Shown here in pieces: positions 34,356 to 43,334 of a stretch of DNA of 64,000 bases. The first letter of the stretch is position 1, and each line of letters starts with the position of its first letter. Made by a program: the position numbers and the translations under genes. This stretch comes from Pollutimonas sp963706785 (GTDB lineage: Bacteria; Pseudomonadota; Gammaproteobacteria; Burkholderiales; Burkholderiaceae_B): the NCBI GenBank assembly GCA_963706785.1, contig CAVPNJ010000008.1, forward strand, positions 1-64,000. Reading direction: 5' to 3'. The notes below the pieces were generated by a model. The model was not told the DNA's origin. It saw only the letters and a program-made list of their open reading frames with translations, and searched no databases.

Positions 34356-36764
34356 TTACGCGCGCAGACGCACGCCATGCTCGCTAATTAGCGCCTGCAG
34401 CAGGCAGCCGATGCACTGTTCCACGGTACTATCGTCAAGCGACGACTCGCTGCCTTGCAGCCAGAATCGAAAGGCCATACTCTTTTCCGACGTTTGGGCT
34501 GATTTATCTCGCCAAATATCGAACAGCCTAATATCCTTGACGACGTCAAGAGTAGCATTAGATCGAATCGTCTGGGTAAGCGTATTCAACAAATCCTGAT
34601 ACGATTTATCGGAGCTCGCCCAAACTGCAAGGTCACGTATTACCAGGGGTTGGCGCGATAGTTCCACAGGCGTCGGCATGGCACCGGTCGAAATTGCGGT
34701 AACGTCGATTTCGAATACGATTGGCGCGTGAGTCAAACCGCTTTCCTGAGCCCAACGCGGGTGAATTTCGCCGATCCAGCCCACCGCTTTTCCGTCCAAT
34801 TCAATACGGGCCGATCGACCGGGATGCAAAGCCGGATACTGCGCGGGGACGCAAATCAATTTTGCTGCCAATGAGCCGAGCAGTGACTCCAGGTCCTTCT
34901 TCACATCGTAGAAGTCAACCTGACGCGTTGGCAGTCCCCACTGTTCGTCATCGGCAGCTCCCCATGCAGCACCCGCCAGATGTTGTGGCTGATGTATACC
35001 TTTTACCGTCAAATCGCCATCGGGAACTTGGGCGTCGCGCATAAACACGCGACCCAACTCGAATACGCGCACCCGGCTTTGCTTACGGTTAGCGTTATGA
35101 ACAATATTGGCCAACAAGCCACCAATAAGACTGGAACGCATCACTGCCAATTGACTGGCAATCGGATTCAGTAACCTGATGGGGTCGGGATTGCCTGCGT
35201 AATCGCTTTCCCATGCCTCTTCCACAAAAGCAAAATTGATGACTTCCTGGTAATCCAGACTGGCCATGCGGGCTCTGAGCAAATGCGGTCCACGGACAAT
35301 TTCCGGCGTAGCATGAATTTCAGCGCGAGCGATGGGCGGCAAATCTGGAATCCGCTCGAAACCGTAAATACGCGCCACCTCTTCTATCAGGTCTTCCTCA
35401 ATAAATAAGTCGAAACGATACGAAGGCGGAGACACAACAAAGACGTCATCCCGAACCGTGAAAGAAAGACCTAGACGGTTAAAGATCTGCTCGACTTCCT
35501 GACGCGATACCGGGATGCCCAACACTCGATGACAGCGGCTCAGCCGCATCGAAACAGGAGCCCGCACAGGCAAATTAATTTTCTGATCGTCAACCGGCCC
35601 CGCCTGACCGCCACAAATATCGATCAGCAGGCGAGTCATGAATTCAAGATGTTCTACCACCGATTCGAAATCGACACCACGTTCGAATCGATGGCTCGCT
35701 TCGGAACTGAACTTGAAACGCCGGCTGCGGCCCATAATGGCCTCCGGCCACCAAAACGCCGCTTCAAGATAAATATCCGTGGTGTCCAAAGTGACTGCAG
35801 TGGCCTCGCCGCCCATAATGCCGGCCAGACTTTCGACGATGGATCCAGCAGCAACAACGCCTACATCTGAATCCAGTTCAACGGTCTGGCCGTTTAGCAG
35901 TTCGAGAGTCTCACCGGGCCTGCCCCACCGTACTGTGAGGCCTCCCTGAATACGTTCAAGGTCGAAAACATGAGTCGGACGACCCAATTCAAGCATGACG
36001 TAATTCGAAATATCAACAAGAGCGGAAATAGACCGCTGGCCGGATCGCTCGAGGCGTGTCTTCATCCAGTCTGGTGTTTCAGCTTTGGCATTGACGCCGC
36101 GTATTACACGTCCGGCGAAGCGCCCGCATAAATCAGGCGCTTCGACTGCAACCTCGAGTCGGTCGCTGATTGTGGCGGCGACCGGATCAAACGTCGGCAA
36201 GTTCAGCGGTGCGCCGGTCAGCGCCGCGACTTCGCGCGCAACGCCAAGAATGGAAAGGCAGTCGGCACGGTTCGGCGTAAGTTTAAGAGTAAAAAGCGTG
36301 TCGTCCAGATCAAGAAAATCACGCAAAGACTGGCCAACCGGTGCCTCGGCGTCAAGCACCAGTAAACCACCATGATCTTCCGACAAGCCCAGCTCGCGGG
36401 CGGAACACAACATACCTGCAGATTGAACCCCACGCATTTCTGCGGTGCCAATCTTCATGCCGCCAGGTAGTTCGGCTCCGACGCGAGCCATCGGTACCTT
36501 GATCCCGGCCGCTGCATTGGGGGCACCGCAAACGATCTGAAGTAATTGCCCGGATCCGTCGTCGATCTGACAGACACGCAGCTTATCGGCGTTCGGATGA
36601 GGTGCGATTTCCTTGATGAGGGCGACAACAATACCGCTGAACGGCGGCGCTGCCGTAGTCGTTTCCTCGACCTCTAGACCGGCCATGGTCAACTGATGCG
36701 ATAGGGCATCCGTATCTAAGTCGGGATTGACAAAGGTGCGCAGCCAGGACTCGGGGAATTGCAT
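34356..36764 (-). CDS. pheT: Phenylalanyl-tRNA synthetase beta subunit
   Basis: An 802-residue subunit of the alpha2-beta2 enzyme. An N-terminal OB-fold tRNA-binding domain is at about residues 40-150 (VALIKEIAPHPNADKLRVCQ, MARVGAELPGGMKIG). The B3/B4 editing domain follows (TPNRADCLSILGVAREVAAL, VDISNYVMLELGRPTHVFD). B5 and the catalytic-like core come next, and a ferredoxin-fold anticodon-binding domain closes the protein (QPLVIRDLAVWASSDKSYQD). The frame is intact along its whole length. The gap to pheS is 117 bases. Confidence 0.96.
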   Translation of the reverse strand: MQFPESWLRTFVNPDLDTDALSHQLTMAGLEVEETTTAAPPFSGIVVALIKEIAPHPNADKLRVCQIDDGSGQLLQIVCGAPNAAAGIKVPMARVGAELPGGMKIGTAEMRGVQSAGMLCSARELGLSEDHGGLLVLDAEAPVGQSLRDFLDLDDTLFTLKLTPNRADCLSILGVAREVAALTGAPLNLPTFDPVAATISDRLEVAVEAPDLCGRFAGRVIRGVNAKAETPDWMKTRLERSGQRSISALVDISNYVMLELGRPTHVFDLERIQGGLTVRWGRPGETLELLNGQTVELDSDVGVVAAGSIVESLAGIMGGEATAVTLDTTDIYLEAAFWWPEAIMGRSRRFKFSSEASHRFERGVDFESVVEHLEFMTRLLIDICGGQAGPVDDQKINLPVRAPVSMRLSRCHRVLGIPVSRQEVEQIFNRLGLSFTVRDDVFVVSPPSYRFDLFIEEDLIEEVARIYGFERIPDLPPIARAEIHATPEIVRGPHLLRARMASLDYQEVINFAFVEEAWESDYAGNPDPIRLLNPIASQLAVMRSSLIGGLLANIVHNANRKQSRVRVFELGRVFMRDAQVPDGDLTVKGIHQPQHLAGAAWGAADDEQWGLPTRQVDFYDVKKDLESLLGSLAAKLICVPAQYPALHPGRSARIELDGKAVGWIGEIHPRWAQESGLTHAPIVFEIDVTAISTGAMPTPVELSRQPLVIRDLAVWASSDKSYQDLLNTLTQTIRSNATLDVVKDIRLFDIWRDKSAQTSEKSMAFRFWLQGSESSLDDSTVEQCIGCLLQALISEHGVRLRA

Positions 36765-36881
36765 AGGATACTCGTTGGAATTCGTTAAATTACGGCAAGG
36801 TCTTTGGAGCGAGACTTCGATGCAGACACTACCATACAGATCAATGTGGAAACCGGATTTGGCCGCTACGGCGCCGACAGC

Positions 36882-37904
36882 CTAGCGGTTGAACTGGCGC
36901 AAGAAGCGCAGATCACCTTCAAAGAACTGTCGTAAATCGTTGACGCCGTAACGCAACATGGTCAGGCGCTCCAGCCCGGAACCGAACGCGAAGCCGATAT
37001 AGCGTTCCGGGTCGAGTCCGTAGTTGCGCACAACCTGAGGGTGCACCTGCCCCGAACCCGAGATCTCGAGCCATCTTCCTTGATTCGGCCCCGAAGTAAA
37101 CATCATGTCGATTTCCGCAGAAGGTTCAGTAAAGGGAAAGAATGAGGGCCGGAAACGAATAGACAAATCGTCGGTTTCGAAAAACGCCTTGAGAAAATCG
37201 GTATAAACACCCTTCAAATCCGCAAACGATATGTCCTCTGCGATCCACAAGCCTTCGACCTGATGGAACATCGGCGAATGGGTGGCATCGCTATCGACAC
37301 GATAGGTGCGCCCAGGGGCGATCACTTTAATAGGCGGTTTATGCGTGCGCGCGTAGCGCACTTGCATCGGGCTAGTATGAGTGCGCAATAGCAAGGGCAA
37401 GCCTTGCGCATCTTGCATATCTATGTAGAAGGTATCCTGCATGGAACGGGCAGGATGGTTTTCCGGATTATTCAGAGCCGTGAAATTAGTCCAGTCGTTT
37501 TCGATTTCGGGGCCATCGGCCACATCGAAACCTATCGACCGGAAAATGGCCTCGACACGCTGCCATGTCTGGATAACAGGGTGGATACCACCAAATGCCC
37601 TGCCCCTTCCCGGTAGGCTGACATCAATAGTCTCGGACGCGAGACGTTTGTCGAGTTCGGCCTGCGTCAGTTCGGCGCGGCGTGCATTCAGCAAGCCTTC
37701 TATGTGCTGCTTCAGTTGATTGATGCGTGCACCTTCAGCTTTCTTATGCTCAGGATCAAGCTTGGCAAGCCCTTTCAGCATCGTTGTCAGTGCACCCTGT
37801 TTACCTAAAAACCTGGCTTTGGCATTTTCGAGCGCTGCAGCATCCGCAGCCTGAGAAAATTGTTCTTTCGCCTGAACAATCAGGTCATCAACCGGAGGAG
37901 TCAT
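36882..37904 (-). CDS. pheS: Phenylalanyl-tRNA synthetase alpha subunit
   Basis: A 340-residue catalytic subunit. The start MTPPVDDLIVQAKEQ is chosen because it fits the family; longer in-frame starts run into the hairpin and the rplT end. An N-terminal coiled-coil arm (about residues 10-85) binds tRNA. The class II core has RTHTSPMQVRYARTHKPPIK, THSPMFHQVEGLWIAEDISF and motif 3 FGSGLERLTMLRYG. The gene is in the standard order behind rplT. Confidence 0.95.
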   Translation of the reverse strand: MTPPVDDLIVQAKEQFSQAADAAALENAKARFLGKQGALTTMLKGLAKLDPEHKKAEGARINQLKQHIEGLLNARRAELTQAELDKRLASETIDVSLPGRGRAFGGIHPVIQTWQRVEAIFRSIGFDVADGPEIENDWTNFTALNNPENHPARSMQDTFYIDMQDAQGLPLLLRTHTSPMQVRYARTHKPPIKVIAPGRTYRVDSDATHSPMFHQVEGLWIAEDISFADLKGVYTDFLKAFFETDDLSIRFRPSFFPFTEPSAEIDMMFTSGPNQGRWLEISGSGQVHPQVVRNYGLDPERYIGFAFGSGLERLTMLRYGVNDLRQFFEGDLRFLRQFNR

Positions 37905-37923
37905 ATTGTCGCTTTTCCAAATA

Positions 37924-37951
37924 CAAACGGAGCCCACTTGAGCCCCGTTTG
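37924..37951 (-). promoter_or_regulatory. Hairpin between rplT and pheS
   Basis: CAAACGG...CCGTTTG ends with GC-rich inner pairs form a strong stem of about ten base pairs, directly upstream of the pheS ribosome binding region on the minus strand. pheST is attenuated in E. coli, but no leader peptide rich in Phe is seen here. It may instead be a partial terminator or processing site separating the ribosomal genes from pheST. Confidence 0.45.
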
Positions 37952-37974
37952 CAGCAATACAGAATCGAAATCGA

Positions 37975-38334
37975 TCAGGCAGCCAAAGCAGATTGGGCTT
38001 GAGCAACCACAGCCGCAAAGCCGGCCTTATCGTTTACAGCCATATCGGCCAATACTTTACGATCCAGTTCGATCGAAGCTTTCTTGGTGCCGGCGATAAA
38101 GACGCTGTACGATACACCCAATTCACGGCAAGCTGCGTTGATACGGGTGATCCAGAGTGCACGGAAAGTACGTTTCTTATTGCGACGATCGCGGTAGGCA
38201 TATTGCCCCGCTTTCATTACCGCCTGTTTGGCGATACGGAATACATTACCGCGGCGACCGCGATAACCTTTAGCTGCTTTAATAACTTTTTTGTGACGAG
38301 CACGGGCAGTTACGCCGCGTTTTACGCGTGGCAT
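37975..38334 (-). CDS. rplT: Large-subunit ribosomal protein L20
   Basis: A 119-residue L20 with the basic N-terminal extension (MPRVKRGVTARARHKKVIKA, GYRGRRGNVFRIAKQAVMKA) and the globular C-terminus with LGVSYSVFIAGTKKASIELD. L20 is needed early in 50S assembly and in several bacteria represses its own operon by binding the leader mRNA. It follows rpmI after 19 bases. Confidence 0.97.
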   Translation of the reverse strand: MPRVKRGVTARARHKKVIKAAKGYRGRRGNVFRIAKQAVMKAGQYAYRDRRNKKRTFRALWITRINAACRELGVSYSVFIAGTKKASIELDRKVLADMAVNDKAGFAAVVAQAQSALAA

Positions 38335-38353
38335 GGTATGAGATCTCCGTTAA

Positions 38354-38551
38354 TCAAGCGAAAGGCAACATTGCCTTGACCGAGGTGACATCAGACTTGT
38401 GCACCGCGGTAGAGCCGCGCAATTGACGCTTGCTCTTGGTTGTTTTCTTGGTGAGGATGTGACGCTTGAACGCCTGGCCCCGCTTGATAGACCCGCTACC
38501 ACGAACCTTAAAGCGCTTTGCAGCACCTTTTTTGGTCTTCATCTTAGGCAT
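38354..38551 (-). CDS. rpmI: Large-subunit ribosomal protein L35
   Basis: A 65-residue L35 (MPKMKTKKGAAKRFKVRGSG, then HILTKKTTKSKRQLRGS). The start is the ATG at 38549-38551; the frame is open further upstream but without similarity. Normally rpmI follows infC; here infC is 11 kb away and rpmI has its own promoter. Confidence 0.96.
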   Translation of the reverse strand: MPKMKTKKGAAKRFKVRGSGSIKRGQAFKRHILTKKTTKSKRQLRGSTAVHKSDVTSVKAMLPFA

Positions 38552-38743
38552 GATGTAACTCTGTTGTTTATGAATGTAGGTGACTGCCAAACCAAACTGG
38601 CAATGCTTGCATGACCCAACAATCACTTATTAAGGTTGTTCCTGGCTTGCTGCTGATTGCCACGAATTTTTTCTTGGTCTTTTCTAGAATAACTGAAACT
38701 AGACAAGCCCTTGATTATACGATTATTCCCCAGCACTTGTCTA
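38552..38743 (-). promoter_or_regulatory. rpmI-rplT promoter and long 5' leader
   Basis: On the minus strand a near-consensus promoter has -35 TAGACA at 38738-38743 and -10 TATAAT at 38714-38719 with 18 bp between. Transcription should begin near 38706, giving a leader of about 155 bases before rpmI. The leader contains hairpins (TCTAG/CTAGA just after the start, TGCCA/TGGCA near 38585-38610). In other bacteria L20 regulates this operon through such a leader; that is an inference here. Confidence 0.6.
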
Positions 38744-38755
38744 ATTCGACGCGGC

Positions 38756-40279
38756 CTAGCCGCCCCAAGGCTGCCGATATTGTATGGCTTCGGCAACATG
38801 CGCGCTGCCTATTTCGTCTTCATCGGCCAAATCGGCCAAGGTTCGCGCCACACGCAAGACGCGGTGCACAACCCGTGCGGACCAGCTCCAGCGCGCCATT
38901 CCCTGCTGTACCAAACTTTTTGCCGGCGGCTGTAGGGAACAATGCACATCAATTTCGCCGCCATCCAGGCCAGCATTCAAATGCTTTTGACGATTCTCCT
39001 GACGCTGCCTACAACGGATGACCCTCTCGCGCACCAATTCAGACGCCTCGCCCCGCGGAGCGTGTATCCAGTCGATATCGGCTGCGGGCAGCGCGATTTG
39101 CAGATCCACCCGATCCAGCAAAGGCCCAGACAGCTTGCTACGATATTTTTGAACACGGTCAGTGCCGCAGGTGCAGGCTATTTTGGCGTGACCCAACCAA
39201 CCGCAGGGGCATGGATTCATCGCCGCGACCAATTGGAATGCGGCAGGAAACTTGAGTGTTCTTGAGGCGCGCGCTATGGATACGCAACCTGTTTCCAGAG
39301 GTTCACGTAAAGACTCTAGCACTCGGCGCTGGAACTCAGGTAATTCATCGAGAAATAAAACGCCTCGGTGCGCCAGGCTGATCTCGCCCGGACGCGGATT
39401 GATGCCACCGCCGACCAAGGCCGGCGCAGACGCCGTATGGTGCGGTGCTCGAAAAGGCGGCAAATCGCTAAACACATGATCGCGCCCGCTGATGCTGGCC
39501 AAGGCCGCGACTTCCAGGGCATGGTCTGGATTAAGGCGCGGCAGCAGGCCTGGAAGACGCTGGGCCAGCATACTTTTCCCCGTTCCTGGCGGCCCCGCCA
39601 TAAGTAGGCTATGGCCACCGGCCGCCGCAACTTCAAGCGCCCTGCGTGCCAACCCCTGGCCGCGCACATCGGATAGACAAGGAGCAGCGGCGATTGCCGC
39701 TGCGTCGGCCGCCACCGGCTGCGGTTGCGCCACCGCCAGCTCTGCCCTTCCAGCAAAGTGTTCAACCACATCGGTCAGGCTACCCGCCGACAAGACGGCA
39801 AGCCCAGGCACATTCGCGGCAAGCCCGGCGCAATCAGGTGGCATTACCAACCAAGCGCCAGGCGTGCTGCGGGCCACTGCCAAAGCAATAGCCAGAGGAG
39901 CTCCTACCGAAACGATGGCACCCGTCAGCGACAGTTCGCCGGCGAATACATAATGCCGGAGATCAGGTAGGCCCTTGCCTGCATCAGGCTGCACTTGGCC
40001 CGACGCCAGCAACACGCCCAAGGCAATGGGTAGATCGAAACGGCCTGATTCTTTCGGGAGGTCAGCAGGCGCCAGATTCGCTGTAATCCGCGCCGCAGGA
40101 AATTCAAAGCCGCTGCTGATAATGGCCGAACGCACGCGTTCGCGGCTTTCGCGTACACCGGCATCTGGCAGGCCCACCACATGAAAGGCCGGCAATCCCG
40201 GCCCGACATGGACTTCCACCCTGACTGCAAAGCCGTCCATTCCGCATAGCGCGCGGCTGGCCAGTACCGCTAAAGTCAT
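38756..40279 (-). CDS. comM: ComM/YifB family AAA+ ATPase (Mg-chelatase-like)
   Basis: A 507-residue hexameric helicase-like ATPase. ComM promotes branch migration during natural transformation in Vibrio and Haemophilus. The start MTLAVLASRALCGMDGFAVR is chosen by family fit. The N-terminal domain shows GLPAFHVVGLPDAGVRESRE, the AAA core has Walker A AGPPGTGKSMLAQRLPGLLP, FRAPHHTASAPALVGGG and GVLFLDELPEF (Walker B), and a zinc-binding-like NPCPCGWLGH...CTC follows. No competence genes are in the window. It ends just before the rpmI promoter. Confidence 0.93.
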   Translation of the reverse strand: MTLAVLASRALCGMDGFAVRVEVHVGPGLPAFHVVGLPDAGVRESRERVRSAIISSGFEFPAARITANLAPADLPKESGRFDLPIALGVLLASGQVQPDAGKGLPDLRHYVFAGELSLTGAIVSVGAPLAIALAVARSTPGAWLVMPPDCAGLAANVPGLAVLSAGSLTDVVEHFAGRAELAVAQPQPVAADAAAIAAAPCLSDVRGQGLARRALEVAAAGGHSLLMAGPPGTGKSMLAQRLPGLLPRLNPDHALEVAALASISGRDHVFSDLPPFRAPHHTASAPALVGGGINPRPGEISLAHRGVLFLDELPEFQRRVLESLREPLETGCVSIARASRTLKFPAAFQLVAAMNPCPCGWLGHAKIACTCGTDRVQKYRSKLSGPLLDRVDLQIALPAADIDWIHAPRGEASELVRERVIRCRQRQENRQKHLNAGLDGGEIDVHCSLQPPAKSLVQQGMARWSWSARVVHRVLRVARTLADLADEDEIGSAHVAEAIQYRQPWGG

Positions 40280-40555
40280 GACACTCCTCCGCTTTCTTCC
40301 CCAATAGAGGGAATCAATCACCAAGCAATCAGTATGGCCTGGGGAGGGCTTTGACAGCCGGATCAGGTAGCCGTTTTATCCACGAGGGCTATTACCCGGT
40401 GATCGGCAATAATTCGTGGGAATCGCGACAAGTAACTTAACCACCTATCAAACAACAAATAAATAAGGCAGCGATGCTAGAATATTTCAATCGTGCAGCG
40501 CCTAAGCGATGCCTCAGAGAAACAGGCGCAACCGAGATTTGCCGAGGCTGCACCT

Positions 40556-41650
40556 ATGAACCTGCTGCTTAGCGAAATCCGTCACAATCCTCTGCTCTGG
40601 CTGCTAGCCTTCGTGCCCGTGGTGTTCGCCACCCAGTGGGGCATGCCCGAAGCACATACCTTACTTTTCGTGCTGTCCGTCCTGGCCATCGTGCCACTGG
40701 CCGTACTGCTGAGCCACGCCACCGAAGCCGTAGCGGCTAAGACGGGCGATGCGGTCGGCGGCCTGCTCAATGCCACGCTCGGAAACCTGACTGAACTCAT
40801 TATCGCGCTGGCCGCATTGCGAGCCGGTCAATATGCACTGGTTAAGGCTTCCATCGCAGGAGCAATTGTCGCCAACTCGCTGTTCATGTTGGGCGCGTCC
40901 TTCCTGCTCGGCGGACTCAAGCACCACGTGCAGGAATACAACCGCGGTATCGCCCGCCTACAAGGGGGGCTGCTCTTTTTGGCTACGATAGGGTTGTTGA
41001 TGCCCTCGGCGGTCTCCGGAGCAGATTCCGCGGCGGGATTAGTATTTACCGATAAGTTGAGTGTAAGTCTGTCGGTGCTACTCATCGCCGCATACGGATT
41101 GGGCCTACTGTTCACTCTGAAAACACATCGCGAATTTTTTGGTGGGACCAATCATGCCGAACCCGGCGAGTCGACGTGGCCAATTGGCTTGGCCCTGAGC
41201 ACCCTTGCTGGCGTGACCATACTGGTCGCGTTGGTAAGCGAGGTGTTCATCGAGTCAGTGCAGCAAGCGGCAGTAGCGTTCGGGATGACTCCCGCGTTCG
41301 TGGGTTTTATTATCGTGGCGCTGGTGGGCGCTGCGGCGGAGATGGCCTCCGCCTTTTCGGCCGCGCGCAAGGATCGCTTGGACCTGAGTGTGAGCATCGC
41401 TCTGGGAAGCTCGGCCCAGATCGCGCTCTTCGTCGCCCCAGTGTTGGTGCTGCTCAGTTACATCATCGGCCCAACACCGATGAACCTGCAATTTTGGCCG
41501 GGCGCAGTCGTCATGATGCTCATCGCGACCATGACGGTGTCGCTGGCGACCAATAGTGGGCGCTCGGCGTGGTTCATCGGCGCGCTCGCTCTATTGGTGT
41601 ACCTAATATTCGCGATGACGCTTTATCTATTGCCACCCCGGGTGCTTTGA
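40556..41650 (+). CDS. Calcium/proton exchanger (Cax family)
   Basis: A 364-residue inner-membrane cation/H+ antiporter with about 11 helices. The two inverted acidic repeats are clear: GNLTELIIALAALRAGQYAL in the first half and GAAAEMASAFSAARKDRLDL in the second. The start MNLLLSEIRHNPLLW at 40556 fits the family; an earlier non-ATG start would add a polar tail. E. coli ChaA is the nearest well-known relative. The gene and the K+ channel gene behind it are noticeably G/C-richer than their neighbours, suggesting later arrival. Confidence 0.88.
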   Translation: MNLLLSEIRHNPLLWLLAFVPVVFATQWGMPEAHTLLFVLSVLAIVPLAVLLSHATEAVAAKTGDAVGGLLNATLGNLTELIIALAALRAGQYALVKASIAGAIVANSLFMLGASFLLGGLKHHVQEYNRGIARLQGGLLFLATIGLLMPSAVSGADSAAGLVFTDKLSVSLSVLLIAAYGLGLLFTLKTHREFFGGTNHAEPGESTWPIGLALSTLAGVTILVALVSEVFIESVQQAAVAFGMTPAFVGFIIVALVGAAAEMASAFSAARKDRLDLSVSIALGSSAQIALFVAPVLVLLSYIIGPTPMNLQFWPGAVVMMLIATMTVSLATNSGRSAWFIGALALLVYLIFAMTLYLLPPRVL

Positions 41651-41673
41651 TCGGCCCCACCGGAGCGGTCTAC

Positions 41674-42099
41674 ATGTTGCGCCAAATTCTCGTGGGTGCC
41701 GCCGTCAGTCTTTGCAATATTGCCATCCATGCGTTACTGATGGCGGCCGTAATGTGGGCGGCCCGCGCCGCTGTTTCGATTACGACGGCACGTCGATCGC
41801 TTCAATTAATCTACGTCATGATTGCGACCGTATCGTTCCTGATGGCCGCACATCTTGCGGAGGTACTGGTTTGGGCATTGGCTTACGCGATTGTCGACGT
41901 GGCGCCTGAAGGCACCGACCTTGTCTACTTCTCATTTGTAAACTACACGACGCTCGGCTATGGGGACGTGACGCCGAGGGAGCGCTGGCATTTGCTTGGA
42001 CCAATGACGGCGATGAACGGCGTACTGTTGTTTGGTTGGTCAACCGCAGTGATTTTTGAAATCCTGCGAAGAGTAATAGCACCAAACCGCAGCGAATAA
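41674..42099 (+). CDS. Small two-helix potassium channel protein
   Basis: A 141-residue membrane protein with about four hydrophobic segments. The last pair flank a complete K+ selectivity filter (VNYTTLGYGDVTP) within an Ion_trans_2-type pore loop. No cytoplasmic RCK or nucleotide-binding domain is attached, so gating is unknown. The start MLRQILVGAAVSLCNIA is preferred; the frame is open upstream into the end of the exchanger gene. It lies 23 bases behind the Cax gene and the two probably form one transcript for cation balance. Confidence 0.82.
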   Translation: MLRQILVGAAVSLCNIAIHALLMAAVMWAARAAVSITTARRSLQLIYVMIATVSFLMAAHLAEVLVWALAYAIVDVAPEGTDLVYFSFVNYTTLGYGDVTPRERWHLLGPMTAMNGVLLFGWSTAVIFEILRRVIAPNRSE

Positions 42100-42283
42100 G
42101 GACGCAAAACATCGACCGGCAGGACCGGTTTGGATCGCGGGTGCCGTCAGTTGACGTCGTCCCGCAAAATGCTCGACAAAGTCAATCGGGGTGCCAGCCT
42201 AGAATATCATCATGACCCAGGGACCAACTATGGGCAATAATGCGTGATAACCGCTACGCTTTTATAAAGAGACTTCAGCCACC

Positions 42284-42883
42284 ATGAAAACGATTCGTTA
42301 TTATCTTTCTCCAAAGTCGCCGTGGACTTACCTTGGACACGAAAGGCTGCTAGCGATAGCCCAACGACACGGCGCAGTGGTGGAGCCCCGGCCGATAGCC
42401 TTGGGCGAAAGTATCTTTCCTGTTTCAGGCGGTCTACCCTTAAATCGACGACCACCACAGCGGCAGGTCTATAGGATCATTGAGCTGAAACGGTGGTCAG
42501 ATTATTTGGGAATCCCACTTAACATCCATCCTCAGTTTTTTCCCGTCGACGATCAGCAAGCGGCAAAAATGGTCGCCAACACGATCAAAGCGGCCGGACC
42601 TCAGCAGGCATTGCGGCTAGCAGGCGCATTGCTAAGGGCAGTATGGGCCGAAGAACGCGACATTGCCGACCCCGAGACTCTTATTAAAATAGCTGAAGAG
42701 TGCGAATTGGAAGGGGCTGCCCTGTATGCCGGACGTGAGGCCGGCACTGATTTGTACGACAGCTACACAAAAGAAGCTATCGAGCTTCAAGTGTTCGGCG
42801 CACCTTGGTACGAATATCAAGGCCAATCTTTCTGGGGACAAGACAGACTCGACTTCCTGGAACGAGCGTTGGCTACAAAATAA
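42284..42883 (+). CDS. DsbA-fold 2-hydroxychromene-2-carboxylate isomerase family protein
   Basis: A 199-residue protein of the HCCA isomerase/GST-kappa group, a thioredoxin fold with a helical insert. The N-terminal motif YYLSPKSPWTYLGHERL carries the serine that replaces the DsbA cysteine and binds glutathione in the isomerase. FGAPWYEYQGQSFWGQDRLD is the cis-Pro region and C-terminal block. HCCA isomerase acts in naphthalene breakdown, but most family members have no known substrate and no aromatic genes are nearby. Confidence 0.85.
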   Translation: MKTIRYYLSPKSPWTYLGHERLLAIAQRHGAVVEPRPIALGESIFPVSGGLPLNRRPPQRQVYRIIELKRWSDYLGIPLNIHPQFFPVDDQQAAKMVANTIKAAGPQQALRLAGALLRAVWAEERDIADPETLIKIAEECELEGAALYAGREAGTDLYDSYTKEAIELQVFGAPWYEYQGQSFWGQDRLDFLERALATK

Positions 42884-42890
42884 CTTTACG

Positions 42891-43166
42891 TTACAGCACT
42901 CCGCTGCTTGTTCCCGATTGCAGCGGGGTGTCGGGGCGACCTTCCAGGGTTTGGACCTTGGATTCTAGAGCCGTAATCCTGGCCATAGCACGTTGAAGCA
43001 GTTCGACTTGAACGTCGAATTCCTCTCGGGTAACGAGATCAAGCCGGGCAAAGGTTTGTGCCATCATGGCTTTAACGTTGCGTTCAATATCGGCCGCAGG
43101 CGTCTTGGCTATCAGGTCGGACACGTTCTTCTGAAAGTCTTCGATCCAATCGGTTCGGTTAATCAT
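42891..43166 (-). CDS. ubiK: Ubiquinone biosynthesis accessory factor UbiK (BMFP domain)
   Basis: A 91-residue coiled-coil protein (formerly YqiC/BMFP). DWIEDFQKNVSDLIAKTPAA at the N-terminus and the C-terminal coiled coil VTREEFDVQVELLQRAMARI with LESKVQTLE are typical. UbiK binds UbiJ and lipids and aids aerobic ubiquinone synthesis. The start MINRTDW is chosen over a methionine four codons earlier. In related genomes ubiK sits beside comM; here three genes on the other strand separate them. Confidence 0.9.
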   Translation of the reverse strand: MINRTDWIEDFQKNVSDLIAKTPAADIERNVKAMMAQTFARLDLVTREEFDVQVELLQRAMARITALESKVQTLEGRPDTPLQSGTSSGVL

Positions 43167-43224
43167 GGCAATCTCCATCAGACAATAAGATAGTGTAATA
43201 AAAAAATGCTATGCGAATGCACTA

Positions 43225-43265
43225 CACCCCAAAGGTTGGAAAAATTAATCCCAACCTTCGGGGTG
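43225..43265. terminator. Long hairpin between ubiK and the lipoprotein gene
   Basis: CACCCCAAAGGTTGG (43225-43239) pairs with CCAACCTTCGGGGTG (43251-43265), a 15-bp stem with one mismatch and an A/T loop. It lies behind the lipoprotein gene on the minus strand; the opposite strand reads into TTTTTT-poor sequence. It most likely terminates the lipoprotein transcript before ubiK. Confidence 0.6.
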
Positions 43266-43334
43266 CAAGTTCATCAAAGCTTTTTTATTAGGCGTCCCTC
43301 AGACGCCCCCGATCTATATAGAAAAGGCTCTGAT

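Noticed and set aside
41176..41556. 126-codon plus-strand frame inside the cation exchanger gene
   Set aside because: Out-of-frame shadow of the G/C-rich exchanger gene.
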